Shown piece after piece: positions 48,732 through 61,185 of a stretch of DNA of 64,000 nucleotides. A program made the position numbers and the translations under genes. Position 1 is the stretch's first letter, and the number at the start of each line of letters is the position of its first letter. Location: the NCBI RefSeq assembly GCF_041296385.1, contig NC_091013.1, positions 68,913,563 through 68,977,562 of the forward strand, read 5' to 3'. The notes beneath the pieces were generated by a model that was not told the origin of the DNA, made no database searches, and saw only the letters and a list, made by a program, of their open reading frames with translations. The stretch is from Aphelocoma coerulescens (Eukaryota; Chordata; Aves; Passeriformes; Corvidae).

Positions 48732-51700
48732 GAGTTTCAGTAGCTCTCACCTATTTTCACCTCTTTCCTGAAGGGCTTAACTTGTGCAGCCTGACACACA
48801 TACAATAACAGTGGATATAAATTAAAAGCTGATTACATGTTTGTAAATGCATAGAGTGATTTTCTTCATTAAATCAAAATAAATTAATAAACAGAAATAT
48901 ATTTGTCATTTAAGTATTAACTAAAGCTCATCTAGCCAGTAGAATCTTTCTGCAAGAGTAATTTGTTGTGAGATATTTCCAATCTTGACTTAAATTGGCA
49001 GTGAGTTTCTGCTTGCTTCTGTGGAGATTTATCCAATAGTGCAAGCTGCTGGTGGCCAGGATCTATTTTGCTTAGCTGTAGCATTCCCTCACATAGGAGG
49101 ATACAATATTAGACACAACACCCTTAAAATCAATGCACAGTTTTAATAAAAATGGTCTTAACAAAAGATCCTTACAATCAATTTTGTGCTTTGCTTGCAG
49201 AATGCTTTAACTTCAGTAATTAATCCTAGCCTACACCACTCTCCACTGTAGTAGAATACGACCCAATAGCTTTGCCACGGCTGTTAATAAAGATGTAGAA
49301 AAGAAAAAAAATCGAGTTCAGATGCTTATCTGATATATATTAAGACCTTCAAAGCACCATTGCAATTGTAAAATGCTAAACAGTCACAAGAACACAGTTG
49401 AATTTACAGTAGAAGGGAGCGTGAAGTTTAAATTTTTATCATGAGAGGAATTAATGAGTTAACTTTGAATTAACTGTTGCTTCTCCAGTGGCTGTACTCT
49501 CCTAGGAATAACCTGCTTAGCACTACAGACTCGATTTTGTTGAAGGAATACATACACACTCACATTACTTGCATGCCAGTCACAAACTCTAAGGGTTTTT
49601 TTAGCCTTCCTAAATATTAAAAAAACACAGCAAGTTTTGCCTCCGTAACTGAAGAGGTTCTACTACCTAACTTACCAAAAGAAACGTAATAAAGATGAGT
49701 TCAGTGGGCCTCTGTTAAGCATCGTGGAAATTAAACTTTCTGAGTCCTTTTAGCTAGAAAAAATGAATAAACTGAAAAATAAAATTACATTTCCTCCTTC
49801 TCTAGGCTGTACCTCCTACATTTATGATGCATATATTTAGATGTAATCACATAATTCCAGGACTCTAATCAAGAATAATTAGAAATAATTATATCAATTG
49901 TCAACAAGTTGTTTGAATAACTGATTTCACATATAGGAGGAGTGAGGCCTTCTGCAGAACCAGATTGTAAATCAAATTTTTTCCTTTGCTTTACCTGATG
50001 AGTGGGGGTTTTTTGTTTTTTGGTTTTTCTTTTCACTTCTGGTTTTAGGGATTTTTACTAGATCCCAAATTGTGATAACAAAAGATTCAGCAGTATAAAA
50101 GTGTGTGGGGAAAAAAGAAGCATAAGAGTAGGATAAAAAAAACCAATCTGTTTCTTAATATTTCTCTGATTATCTTTCTGTTTATCAAATCCCTTTTCTG
50201 CTAAAATTAGCTGAAGAAAATTACAAGAAATTTTAGTAGCAAAATTCCTGGTTTCACTATGTGAAATCCTGCACATCAGAAATTAAAGCAGTGGTATCAA
50301 TGCTCCAGGAGCAGAATTTTGTAAAATGAATCACCATGTTAAGAGCTTCAAAGTTTGGTTCTCAAAAAGACTGAACACTTGCAAACTTGGTCTGAAGGAC
50401 CCAGAAATTCTGGAACAGAGTAGATTCTGGGCTGAGACCTCCTGTGTGCCCATCCTTCTCTTCAGCTTGCAAACCCTCCCCTCAGGGGGTTCATCACTCC
50501 CATCTGGCTTCCCCAGCCTTTCCTTGGCAAGCGTGGATCTGTGTGTCTGACTTGGTGCACCTGACCCAAAAGCCAGACTAGGATTAGCATTTGGATTCCA
50601 GCCTGTCTCACACAGTTTGCAGGATTTGCAGGATTCTGCTTTGCAGTTTGAACTCAAATCCATATGCAATGGGAGCTATATTTTTGTTGCAGTGAGTTTG
50701 TTTGGGTTGTGGTTTTTATTGGGTTTTTTTGTCATTTCTGTTTTGGTTGTTTTGGTGGTTTTTTTTTCACTCCCAACAGATAGTTTGAAAGACATGACCT
50801 TTCCCATTGGAATGCATTTCTCACAGTGTGCCTGAAGAGCTGAGTAAAGGCCTCCGAAGAACTTTTTCCGAGAAAACGCAACATAATTTTTTGTATTTCC
50901 AGCTTTAGAACACTTGTTAACATGTGGAATTCATTGAAACAGAAGATAAGAGAGGCCAATGTCTCATCTACGGGGACTGTATGAACATCTGCAGTTATAA
51001 ATAAACAGTCCTCCCCAAAACGATCCTCAATTATATTTTCTATAATTTAGTTACTGATTGACAGATATCGGGGAGAAGTTTCCACGGGGAAGAAGAAATC
51101 CCATCTGTGGCACCAATCTCTGAAGCACCTGGTACACAGCTCTGTGAGAGAGGAGCTACTGGGCTAAATGGACCACTTGGGCAAATGTTAAGTTTACAAG
51201 ACTACATCCAGCTGAAATCCCCTTGCAAGTGCACGTGAGATACCTGCATCTTCTCCTTACTACTGCAGCTGTTAGCAAAGATGAGGGTTAGGCAGATTTA
51301 TGCCACAGAGATGTGAAAGGAGACTATTCTACTCCCTCTCCCTTCCCCTGCAGACAAACCCAGAGATTTAAGGAGTTGTTCTTCCAGTATTGTAATATTT
51401 TCACATTCGCCCTCTGTGCCTTCCCTATAAGAGAGGCAACTTTGCAAAGCATTCATTGTATAAGCCAATGATCTTAAAAAATGGATGTCAGAAGCTAGAT
51501 CCCTGAACAGGCAGCCTGCATTGCAAGCATCTGAGCTCCTACTGTTTCTCCTGCCTTCAGGAGCACTCAAATCCTTTCAGACTTGAATTATTCAGGGAGT
51601 TTTTTACTATTGAACTGGTGAGGTTACAATAGGTACTTTAGTCTAGAAACCTGGGTTGTTTTCCAACTAATAGTCAGAAAATTACCACTAACAAAATTAA

Positions 51701-51960
51701 TTTACATTGTCAGCAATAAGATAGCACTTTCATTTTTAAGTATAGCATTTTATAATAGCATTGCATTTACCAAGGTAGAATTGCACCCAGTATGTTAAGA
51801 TTGCACACAGAGTACACAAAATTCTTCCTTATTCCAGTAGCATCTCTATTAATGCTGGCTTGTATCCCAGTTGAGAACTGATGGAATAATAGACTCAGTC
51901 TTTGTTTTCCCAACCTACTGTGAGAGACTGAAATGTTAAACATTGTTATGAAGGACTTTT
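48732..51960. other. Intergenic, no gene seen
   Basis: AT-rich. Open frames reach 112 codons (50331-50669 on minus) without a recognised family. T/G-rich low-complexity patches lie at about 50003-50045 and 50695-50770. Confidence 0.45.
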
Positions 51961-52079
51961 TGCCCATAATGGCAAAACTGTATAAAGAAGTTGCAACCCC
52001 TCCCTGAATATGCCTCCTGATTGGAACTTTGGACTGAGTTAAGCTGCCTAAGGGAACTTAAGATAAAATAAAGGTGATA

Positions 52080-52420
52080 CTATTGTCCCATTATCTCAGG
52101 CCTAGGAAGAAGTAAACAATGCAGAGGGAGAAAAATGTATCTGCAAGAAAGGCAAACACAGCAGCTGTCCTGAAAATTGATTCTGGCTGGATTTGGGCTG
52201 GGAGAGGCCATAGCCCATAGGCCCATCTGCTGAGGCCAGGTTTGCACACACTCCCTCCCAAACCAAGGGGGGAGGAGGAGAGTTTCAGGTGGGTGGTGTA
52301 ACCTCGGGTCAGAGGAACTGAGCATCCATCCTCCCTTACACAAACTGGCTCAGCTGTAAAATCTCCCACCCCGGGAAGGCCACATCCATGGGACATTCAT
52401 GTGAGGGACAGCTGAGGGGG
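52080..52420 (+). mobile_element. Possible 3' internal remnant of an endogenous retrovirus, with polypurine tract
   Basis: GAGGGGG at 52414-52420 sits directly against the start of the LTR at 52421, where a retroviral polypurine tract should be. The ~340 bases to its left are more GC-rich than the surroundings and may be degraded internal sequence. I recognise no gag, pol or env protein in it, and its left limit is a guess. Confidence 0.4.
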
Positions 52421-52876
52421 TGTCATAATCCATCAAAGACCCCTGAAGTGCCCCTCAGACTCATTCCCGAGACCTTGCAGCAGAGGACTGTACATGATCC
52501 AAGTGATGCAACAGATCCAGAGCCTGTTGCAAGAGACAGAATCAAACTTGTCCCCTCCCTGGGAAGGTACCTGGGCATTCCCACCTGGCCGGAATATATA
52601 TTAATCCACTTGAGTCTATGTTTTGGGGGACCCTCACCACCAAGAAAATGAGAAAAAGAGGATCAATAGGACACCATCAGGATCCAGACTGGTGATATTT
52701 CCTAGTTAATCTGTCTCTCTGTCACTCTCTTCCCTGCCCTTTTTCTTTCTCTCTCTCTTGCCCTCACATTTACTGTTCAATAAAATCCAGACTTTTGATT
52801 TTGACATATGCTCTCGTTTGCACCTTAATTCGGGCAGAGGCACATCTCTAAAAATTTTAATAACTGGATTATAACA
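52421..52876 (+). mobile_element. Endogenous retrovirus 3' LTR
   Basis: A 456-base block starting TGTCATAATCC and ending GGATTATAACA, which are inverted copies of one another (10 of 11 bases). Inside, in the right order, are a TATA-like ATATATATTAA (about 52593-52602), a pyrimidine-rich stretch (52709-52765) and a poly(A) signal AATAAA at about 52781. A polypurine-like GGGGG precedes it, so it is read as a 3' LTR. No second copy of this LTR is evident in the window, so the 5' part of the provirus is missing. No matching direct repeat flanks it, as expected if its left end is internal retroviral sequence. Confidence 0.75.
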
Positions 52877-52881
52877 CCTAC

Positions 52882-55800
52882 TCTGGAGGAGTGATCTTTT
52901 GCTACTGGAGTTTTACCTGAAAAATATAGACTAGTCATGGAGCTGTCTATTGGCTGTTACGGTCTGAGTCACGATACTTACAAAAATAATCCTTCTGCCA
53001 AAAACCCCAATGCAGTAAACTGATGAACAATAAAACTTTTCAAGCTTAGATTTAAAGTAAATTTAAGGATAATGATTCGCCTCAACAAATATGATTTGAA
53101 AAAAACTCTTCAAGATATTTACTCGCAACTCTTTTTGCCTTCCCTTTATTAAATTCTGTTACAAGTTCTCTTATCATACTCATCAGCAACAATTGAAGAA
53201 GATGTATTTTCATCAGAATTCTATTCCACTTTAAATTCATTGTTTAGAAATGGTGTTTGCATGCTTGCTGAATTCCTGCTGAGGGGAAGTAACCCAGAAT
53301 CAATACTTGTACTACAATGGCTTTCACCCTGGAGAGTTGAGGTCTTCAGGTTCTCAGTTTCCAGTTCTGCCACTAAAGTGCAGTGACTATTGCTGCAGTG
53401 GTCTGAATGCAAAATACCAAATATTTCTGAAGATTAAAACTGACATTCTCACCTCACAGTTTGTTCCCTTAAAGTGAACTTTCTCTCCCTTGAGAGGTGC
53501 TAAGAAAAAAACCACTTTTTTAAAAGTACATGCCATAGCAACTACTTGAACTTTACTCTGGGAACAGAGTAGAAGGTGAATGCTGGTATAATAATAGAGA
53601 ACTAAGAACAAAAGCTTGGTCAGAAACTGTGGCAAGAGCTGTGATAAATAGACTGGATTTGTTCTTCGAAGTTTGTGCCTGCAGGGAGTCTTTTGATTAA
53701 AATGCCTCCAAATTTCATCCCAGTTCTGCTACCTTTACTCATAATGGCAGCACTTACTGGAAGACTGACAACCTCACCCAACACAAGCAGAGTTGAAATT
53801 TTGGTCACATGTCCTGCTTATCTCTCCTTCACTATTTTAAAATAGACTGTGACAGTTAAATATGAAAATAAGTTTAAGTTCATTAATTGGACTAAGGTGC
53901 TAAAAGAAAAGTAACTATCTGAGGTGCTTTTAAATGCTTTTGGCTGTGCAGTGCTCACTAAAGGTGAGAGTCTGCCATGATGGAGAAAGAGTCATGTATC
54001 TCCTCTAACAGAAGAAAAATATCTGACATCTTAGAGCATCTATAGTTCAAGAAATTTGCCTTTATTGTTTGATTGTTGTGGATTGTAAGACGCAAGCACC
54101 TGAAAAGTGGTTCTAGGGAAGTCTTAAAGGCCTTTCAATGTAAATGTGTAAGAAGCCAATAGTGAACACAGCATCTCTCAGGCACTTTTCGTTGGGATTC
54201 TGAATCCCAGTTCAGTATTACTGAGCATTATTGCAAAATGAAATGCAGAAGGAAGTTTAACACTACAGCTTGATTTTGCGAACACTGCAGGCCTTGAAGA
54301 AGAGTTAGGTTACTGCATTAGCATGGCCTTCTTTTCAGGACTGCTGCTGAAGTACAGCCTCTTCTGATTCCTGTGCCCTGAATATCTGCAAATCTGGAAC
54401 TCTTTATTTTGATGTCTCAGAATGGGTTTAACAATCTGCTTTAGGCTTAAGGCTTCAATTCTCCTAAAGGCAAATAGGGCAGAACTATAACAAATGCTGA
54501 CTTCCTTTTCTCAGCAAATATATGGAGGCTGATCCTCCCCATGATGGGCAGAACTACTGGAGGGTAGTAGAAGGGGAAGAAGCTGCTGTGTTGTGAGACA
54601 TCACATACTACATTCTTAAATATCAAGAAAAAAAACATTCAGGAGCCAAAAGGCTCCTGCATGGTCACTGGGTCTTGCATCTCCTGACATAAATTTCACA
54701 GAAGGAAGAGGGCAAAAGGAAATCTCATGCTGTGATTCCCTGTGTGATGGTAGTTGCCTCCTTGCAGGATGAGCAACAGTTAATTCCATAAACTCTGTGG
54801 ATCACCAGGAGCTCACAGGAGGCCTGAAAATCTGGAGAGACAATAATTACATTGACACTGCTAATGAGAACAAACCAGGAACAAAGCTTGAACTGGACAC
54901 CTTGGCTGGCCACAGTGCTTAAGTAATAGTTCATTTCCTGCTGGGCTTTGGGTCACTTCCCCCAGTTTTCTCCTGGGCAAAATAGGGGTATACTTTACTC
55001 CAGCAAGAGCCCAAAAACATTATGGATGAGACACCAGCAGGTTTGGCTCCTTGTGCCCCACACAGTCCTCTAATGCCGTCTCAGCTGCCTGTACTCACTC
55101 AAGCACTCTTGTTTATCCTTCTGCCCCATGCAAAGCTATGCAACACATGTCCTCAGTTTCAGGCCATAGAAACAGTACAAACCTACAATACTGATATAAG
55201 GTACTTCGAACTGAAAAAAAATGTACGAAAGAGTGTAGTCAGATATTAAAGCCACAAGGCATTGCATAGCACCTAGGAATCACTTTGAGCCAAGTACTTG
55301 TAGATATAGCCAGCTCTGTTCTGCTCTGCTCTGCACTGTGGTTAGCCCTGAGCCACGTAGGCAAGAGCCAGCTGATGCTCCTTGGCCTCAGGACCGTATG
55401 TGTCCTCCCTGGCTGTCTTCCACTTGGTAGTGTAGACATAGATCATGAAACCTAGAACCCTCACCAAGGAGTCATGCTGCCAGCTCCACCCACTGGCCGT
55501 GGTTTTCACAAGACTTTGTACTTCAAAAAGGCAAGGATTGTCCTACTTTCCTATTTGTGGGCCTACCTGGAACTAATATGAGCTTTCTCTAGTTAAATTC
55601 ACGAGCTGGAAGAGGTAACAAATGACACCAGCCTTTTTCCTCCCATGTGAAACCAAGAAGCCTTGTGAGCCAGAGTCCAGACTTCCAGACTCTCTTTCCT
55701 ATGAAAACAAAATGGCATCCTGTAGTAAATGCCAGTGCAGAATTCTGTTGTACAAGAAGTTCTTAGATATCCATAACAAAATTAAAATGGGTAAAACCTC

Positions 55801-58441
55801 ACTGACATTATGTCAGCAGGGTTAGAATACAGTGTGGTTACAGGCAGAAAGTGTGGAGCAAATATTGGACTGAGGTTCACTACTTCTTTTTAAAGATTCA
55901 GTTATGGTGATGGTGAGAAGACACCACTTTCCTTACAACCCCTCCATTTGCAGTCTCTTTCCTCCAGGAGATCACTGAACCTCATTCCCAGAAAGCAGTC
56001 TATGTCATTTTCATCCATACTTCTCTAGAAAAGTAAAGCAAAAAAATGGAAGGTAGAATTTCTTCTTTGTTTCTCAATAATTTTTGTTTTTGTTTTTTAA
56101 CTTCTTGTGGCATTTGTAAACATGTTTTACCAGCTTCATGGGAAAGACACCCACTGCATTGGGGACAGGCACAACGTGGGGAGGTGCAATGCAGACCTGC
56201 CTCACTATTCAAACAGCTTTGACTGCTGGAATCACCTCTGGGCACATATGCAAGCTCACTGTGCAAACTCCAGCTGAGGACTCACCTCTGTTCTTCCAGC
56301 CACAGACATGGATATCGCACTGAAATACTCCTGTGCTGAGCAGCCACCTCCCTTGAAGGTAGCTCGGGTGCTGGGAAGAGTCTTGCTGTGCCAGCAAGCC
56401 CTGGGAAGAAACCATCCCCATGCCCAACACTTGCTGATGCTCAAACAACTTCATTTCAGACTGCAGCAGGTACCACAAGACTCTGTATATGTTGCACAGA
56501 GCAGACCTATAGAGAACTGGAGACAAAGGCTCTACACTGAGACTACCTGCACATCTCACCTCAGCTGCTGAAAGAGACAGAAGCAATTTTCAGCAAATAC
56601 CAACCTGGACAGGGATTTAACCTTCATTATGATAAGCCCCGTACCTTCTCAGCAAGCCTCTGAATAATTTAGTGCCCTGGTTCTTTCTGTCATTTCACAT
56701 AAGATATTCAGCTTTTATGGAATACAGATATGAGAAACTAAGTTTTCAGTTCAAAGCTGTTATATTTTTTTTCTGAAATAAAAGTGAAGGAGAAACCAAG
56801 AAAGTATAACTGAAGACTCTGTTTTTAATGAGGTATTTTATGTGGTCTTTTTAGGCTTCCCACAGACAGCTGCACGTGACTCAGAAAGATGCCCAGATGT
56901 TCACTTCATGGACAAAGTAAAGGATAAAACAAAGATCTTGAGTGGCATATTTTCTTTTGCAAGCATGAGGTCTTTTGCTTTTTGGTAGCAAGTATTCATT
57001 CATTTGAGGTTTAGTGTCCCCCAGATGCCAAAGAAAAAAGAAAAACAGTTCCCAGTGAGTGACTGTTTCTCTGTGAAGTACTCAGGGCTGTATATCAGAA
57101 TGTTCAGAGGATTATTACAGAAAATTAGAAAGCAGAGTTTCAGGAGAAGTGAAGAACAACATTTCAGTAGGGCCAGTGAACCAGACTAGCAGTGCACTCA
57201 GCAGTAATTTTCTCTTTATCAAAGCATTCAGTATTAACAGCAGTCTATTTTTCAGAAGAAATTAACTAGTATCCAAAATGTCTCTTATTAGAAAAACAAA
57301 TTTTGGTTTCTGAGAAGCAAGAATCACCTGGATTTTGTCAACACTAATGTTTATGACTGTATTTCCTCTTTGCTGATTGTTAGCTCACAGAACCAAGAGA
57401 AGTGGGGAGAAGGAAGGTGAATTTTTAGCAAGTAGAGATGAAGGACTGTGAGTCTGGAACTGCTAAAAAGAGGAGAAAAAAAGATACAGAAACGCTTCAG
57501 AGCACAGTGAGAAATCCATCAGACACAGATTTTGCTTAAGTCCTGTACTAGTTTGGCAAGTGTTCCAATAGACAATAGCTTAAGGCCATGGCTATTCTGC
57601 ATTCTGTTTGATTGGAAGTGCTGAAACAGATAACTGAGCTGGATTATACCCAGCATTCCTGAGAATAAGTGGAGACGTGGGCAGAACTCAAAACCACACA
57701 TATATATGTGCATAAATATACACAGAAATTATATTTCTCTGGTTGATTTTAAAAGGTTTTCTCCAGGAACATGAAGAGTCAGTGAAAGACTGTTAAAACC
57801 TTATAAATCTCCTGGACTTGAAAACCTGACTTTTCAGCATCTCAGTGCTTATAATACAATTTTCAATCTGGGTTTAATGAAAATGTTCCCTCTGGTTCAA
57901 TACATTGCCAGCAAACATGAATTTCATTCTGTGTCTTAACAGCAGAGAGGAGAAGAAAGCAAATGACCAGAAGAGAGAGTGAAATCTGTGAGATGGTCTG
58001 GAGATGGCAAGTTGAAATTCATCCCAAATAGAAACGGTTCAAGATTCTTCTACCAGGCACTGACCATCTGATAGTCAGTAAAAAATGCTGATACACTTCA
58101 AGTGGCCACTGATGAGATTCCCAGGGTGCCTAGAAGCGTCCTGACAGATGTTTACCTTGGCTTCATACTTTGTGATTAGAATCCACCGAATTGTCATAGC
58201 ACAGCTGCACGCCTGCAGATAATGCAATGCCCAAGGCAGAGTCCTGTGAACCCTTAAAAAGGTGTTCAGTGTTTTAGCAGTTTTAGGTATTTAAATACCA
58301 TATAAAATGACTATGTGTCATTTACACATTTAAGCATGTGACCACCTCTGCTGATTTGCTCTCTGGTTTGCTTCCTTCCCTTGGATTGATGATAGAGGTG
58401 ACTACCACAGCTGAGGCTTGTGTAGCCAGAGCCAGTTGTAA
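52882..58441. other. Intergenic, no gene seen
   Basis: About 5.6 kb without recognised coding sequence. Overlapping frames on both strands at 56000-56590 (up to 125 codons) look like chance frames in a locally GC-richer patch. Confidence 0.45.
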
Positions 58442-59420
58442 AATCATAGAATAGTTTGGGTTGTAAGGAACCTTTAGAGGTCATATAATTCCAAACCCCC
58501 TGCAGTGAGCAGTGACATCTTCAACTACATCAGGTTACTCAGAGCTCCATCCATCCTGGCCTTGAGCGTTTCCAGCGACTTAGCATTCCCCCATTTTGTG
58601 TGCAACTTGTTCAAGTGTTCCACCACCTTTCTTGTGAAAAATTTATTTCTTATACCTAGTCTAAATCTAATCTCTTTTAGTTTAAAACCTTTACCCCTTG
58701 TCCTGTTACAATAGGCCCTACTAAAATATCCATCCCCGTCTTTCTCATAGCCTCTTTAGGTACTGGAAGGCTGCAATAAACTCACCCCACAGCTGTCTGT
58801 TCTCCAGGCTGAACAGCCCCAACTCTCTCAGCCTGGCTTCATAGATGTGCATTTTTGTGTCCCTCCTCTGGATCCCTTCCAACATGTCCATGTCTTTTCT
58901 AGAGCTGGATTCGGTACTCCATGTGGGGTGTCATGAGAGCAGAGTAGAGGAGACTCAGTCGAGGGGTAGTATCACCTTCCTTGACTTGCTGGTCATGCCT
59001 CTTTCGATGTAGCCCTGGATACATTTGGCATTCTGGGCTGGGGGTGCACACTGTGAGGTCATGTCTAGTTTTTTATCCACCAGCAGCCCTAGGTCCTTCT
59101 TGGCAGGGGTCTTTCTCAAACCCTCATCCCCCAGTCTGTACTGACACTGGGGGGTTGCCCTGACCCAGGTGCAGCACCTTGCACTTGGCTTTGTTGAACC
59201 TCATGAGGTTCCCATGGGGCCACTTCTCGAGCTTTTCCAGGTCCCTCTGGATGGCATCCCATCCTTCAAGTGTACCAACTGCACCACTCAGCTTGATGTC
59301 ATCTGCAAACTTGCTGAGGGTGCCCTTGATTTCACTCTCTGTCATTTATGAAGGTAGTAAGCAGTACTGGTCCCAGTACTGACCCCCGAGTGACACCACT
59401 CATCACTGAGATCTATCTGG
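58442..59420 (-). repeat. CR1 LINE, ~1 kb 5'-truncated copy with part of ORF2
   Basis: The longest CR1 here. It starts at the 3' terminus (AATCATAGAATAGTTTGGGT in reverse), runs through the whole non-coding tail (AGCCCCAACTCTCTCAGCCT; TTCTCCAGGCTGAACAGCCC), then enters ORF2 with CTTGCACTTGGCTTTGTTGA and TCCCTCTGGATGGCATCCCA. It fades at about 59420. It is diverged and carries stops, so it cannot be active. Confidence 0.96.
59124..59345 (-). pseudogene. CR1 ORF2 reverse transcriptase fragment
   Basis: A 73-codon open piece of the CR1 polymerase. It contains the reverse transcriptase active-site motif F-A-D-D (codons at 59309-59298, inside [11 protein letters not shown]), followed by [13 protein letters not shown] and [12 protein letters not shown], which are typical of the CR1 ORF2 region after the catalytic aspartates. 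The endonuclease domain and the N-terminal half of the polymerase are absent because the element is truncated. The methionine that opens this frame is not a real start. It is a dead remnant. Confidence 0.92.
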
Positions 59421-60558
59421 ACATCAGTAAGACTCTGGACAATGCAGAAAGCTCTGGTTTTGCTTTCAAAATCAGAGCAAATCAAGCAGAGCAAATCAGG
59501 TGGTCACCAAGCACCTGGGGTCCCTATCAGGGGATGGAGGCATGAAGTCCTTCCTCAGCTCTTTTGCAGTACATGAGGGAAGATTTCAAAATTTTCCCTT
59601 TCAGCATTCTGCAAGCCTGGCCATCAGCTGCACATACATAACAGGAAAATAAAGATTTACTGAATAGTTTGTTGAGTTCAGACAAATCCCATGTGGACAC
59701 ATGCCTTTGCTGGAGCAATTCACCAGAGTAATGAAACCTCAGACCTCACACTTTACACATGGCATTCTCCAACCCACTGAACCCATCTGCAAGTTTGCAT
59801 TGCAATGGTCAGAGGACACTGAAGATCTGTTTGTTTTAAAACATAGGGCTCTAGTTTACCAAGAAGTAAATACTTAAGCAATCCTGTTGGGGGTGGGGAA
59901 GTTTCCCTGACATTGTATTTGTTTATCGCATCTCTGCTTTTCCTGGAAATGTTCTTTGAATGACAAGATGAAAGGCTGTATCCAGCCCTCTAGTAAAGAT
60001 GCTGCTGTCAGAAGTGCAAACAGAAATCTACAAAAAGGCTCACTTGGGGTATCTGACATTGTTGAACAGATTCCTTTTTATGGTGCTTGATTAGTTCTTT
60101 GGAGCAGGACTTTGTTGAATTGGATCAGCTAGAAACAGAAGTCCTTAGGGCAGACATGTGTAAGAACAGAGTGGGACAATACAGCATTGATTGGGAGCAC
60201 ACATTTTGCAGGAAGATGGCTAAAGAAAATTACAGAAACTCTATGTACTCAGTTTGATCCCAGAGCCATGTACAGGTGCTGCCAGGCAGACAAGAGTGTG
60301 ATCTCTGAATCCAATCCTGGAGAACACGTTTTCAACTTTAGATGAAATATAGTTGTTCAAGATCCATCTCTGCTTGGTAAAGACCTCTGCTGGAATCCTT
60401 CAGCTTCCTCTAAAACTTCCAGACATAAGCTTTTACTGAAATGAGAATTGTATGCTGTAGATATCTGGTACACATGCTCTTCTCTGCTTGTTGTCCTTCC
60501 CATAGTTGTCTCTTCACTTTTAAAAGATGATTACCTAAACCTTTTCTCTGTGTTCATT
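59421..60558. other. Intergenic, no gene seen
   Basis: No recognised gene or repeat. The first 80 bases after the CR1 contain a small direct duplication (CAGAGCAAATCA, twice, about 59472-59497). Confidence 0.45.
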
Positions 60559-60586
60559 CTTGCAGCAAGTATTCACTTGCTGCAAG
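60559..60586. repeat. Perfect 12-bp hairpin
   Basis: CTTGCAGCAAGT, loop ATTC, ACTTGCTGCAAG: 12 of 12 pairs with a 4-base loop. Confidence 0.95.
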
Positions 60587-60605
60587 AGCAAGCTTTATAC
60601 TATGT

Positions 60606-60658
60606 CTTGTCAACATTATAAAGCCTTGTATAGAGCAAGGCTTTATACTGTTGTCAAG
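60606..60658. repeat. 23-bp hairpin adjoining the first
   Basis: A 23-base arm (60606-60628, starting CTTGTCAACA and ending AGCCTTG), loop TATAGAG, and the complementary arm at 60636-60658 pair at 21 of 23 positions. The right arm plus loop (AGAGCAAGGCTTTATACTG) is also a near direct copy of the link between the hairpins (AGAGCAAGCTTTATACTA, 60585-60602). Confidence 0.93.
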
Positions 60659-61160
60659 ATTAAAAATAATAATCAAAGAACCAGAACAAGAAAATAATTG
60701 CTAGTTGTGGACTTAAATTCCATTAGCTCTGCCCTGTCAGTGTGGGACAACTCTGAGCATAGAAGGACTCAGGAGGCTATTGATGAGCAAAAATGTCAAA
60801 TTTAGCACATTTACTGCAAATGTGAGGTGGTTTTAAAAGGTTTATTGAAAAAAATATATAAACTGGGACATGAAAATGAAACAAACAGGGACATGACTCT
60901 TTCCCCCGCTCTTTACGCATCAAGACCATGACCATGGGACATCTAAACTGCAGCAATTAAGCCTTGTCACAGATCCATGGTTGATGATATATTTCCCTAC
61001 TCTTATCCTTTCTTTCTCTTTCTTCCTTTCTTTTCCCTTTTACTTGTTCTAAAGTGAGTGATATTTTTGCTTTCATATTGATATATTAGTATATAATAAG
61101 AAACAAAATAGCTACATACCTGCTTTCCATTGCAACCAGATTGTTTTAAAACAAACCTTA

Positions 61161-61185
61161 TAGATAGATAGATAGATAGATAGAT
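61161..61185. repeat. (TAGA)n microsatellite
   Basis: About six TAGA units, followed by a degenerate TA/GATA stretch to about 61204. Confidence 0.9.
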
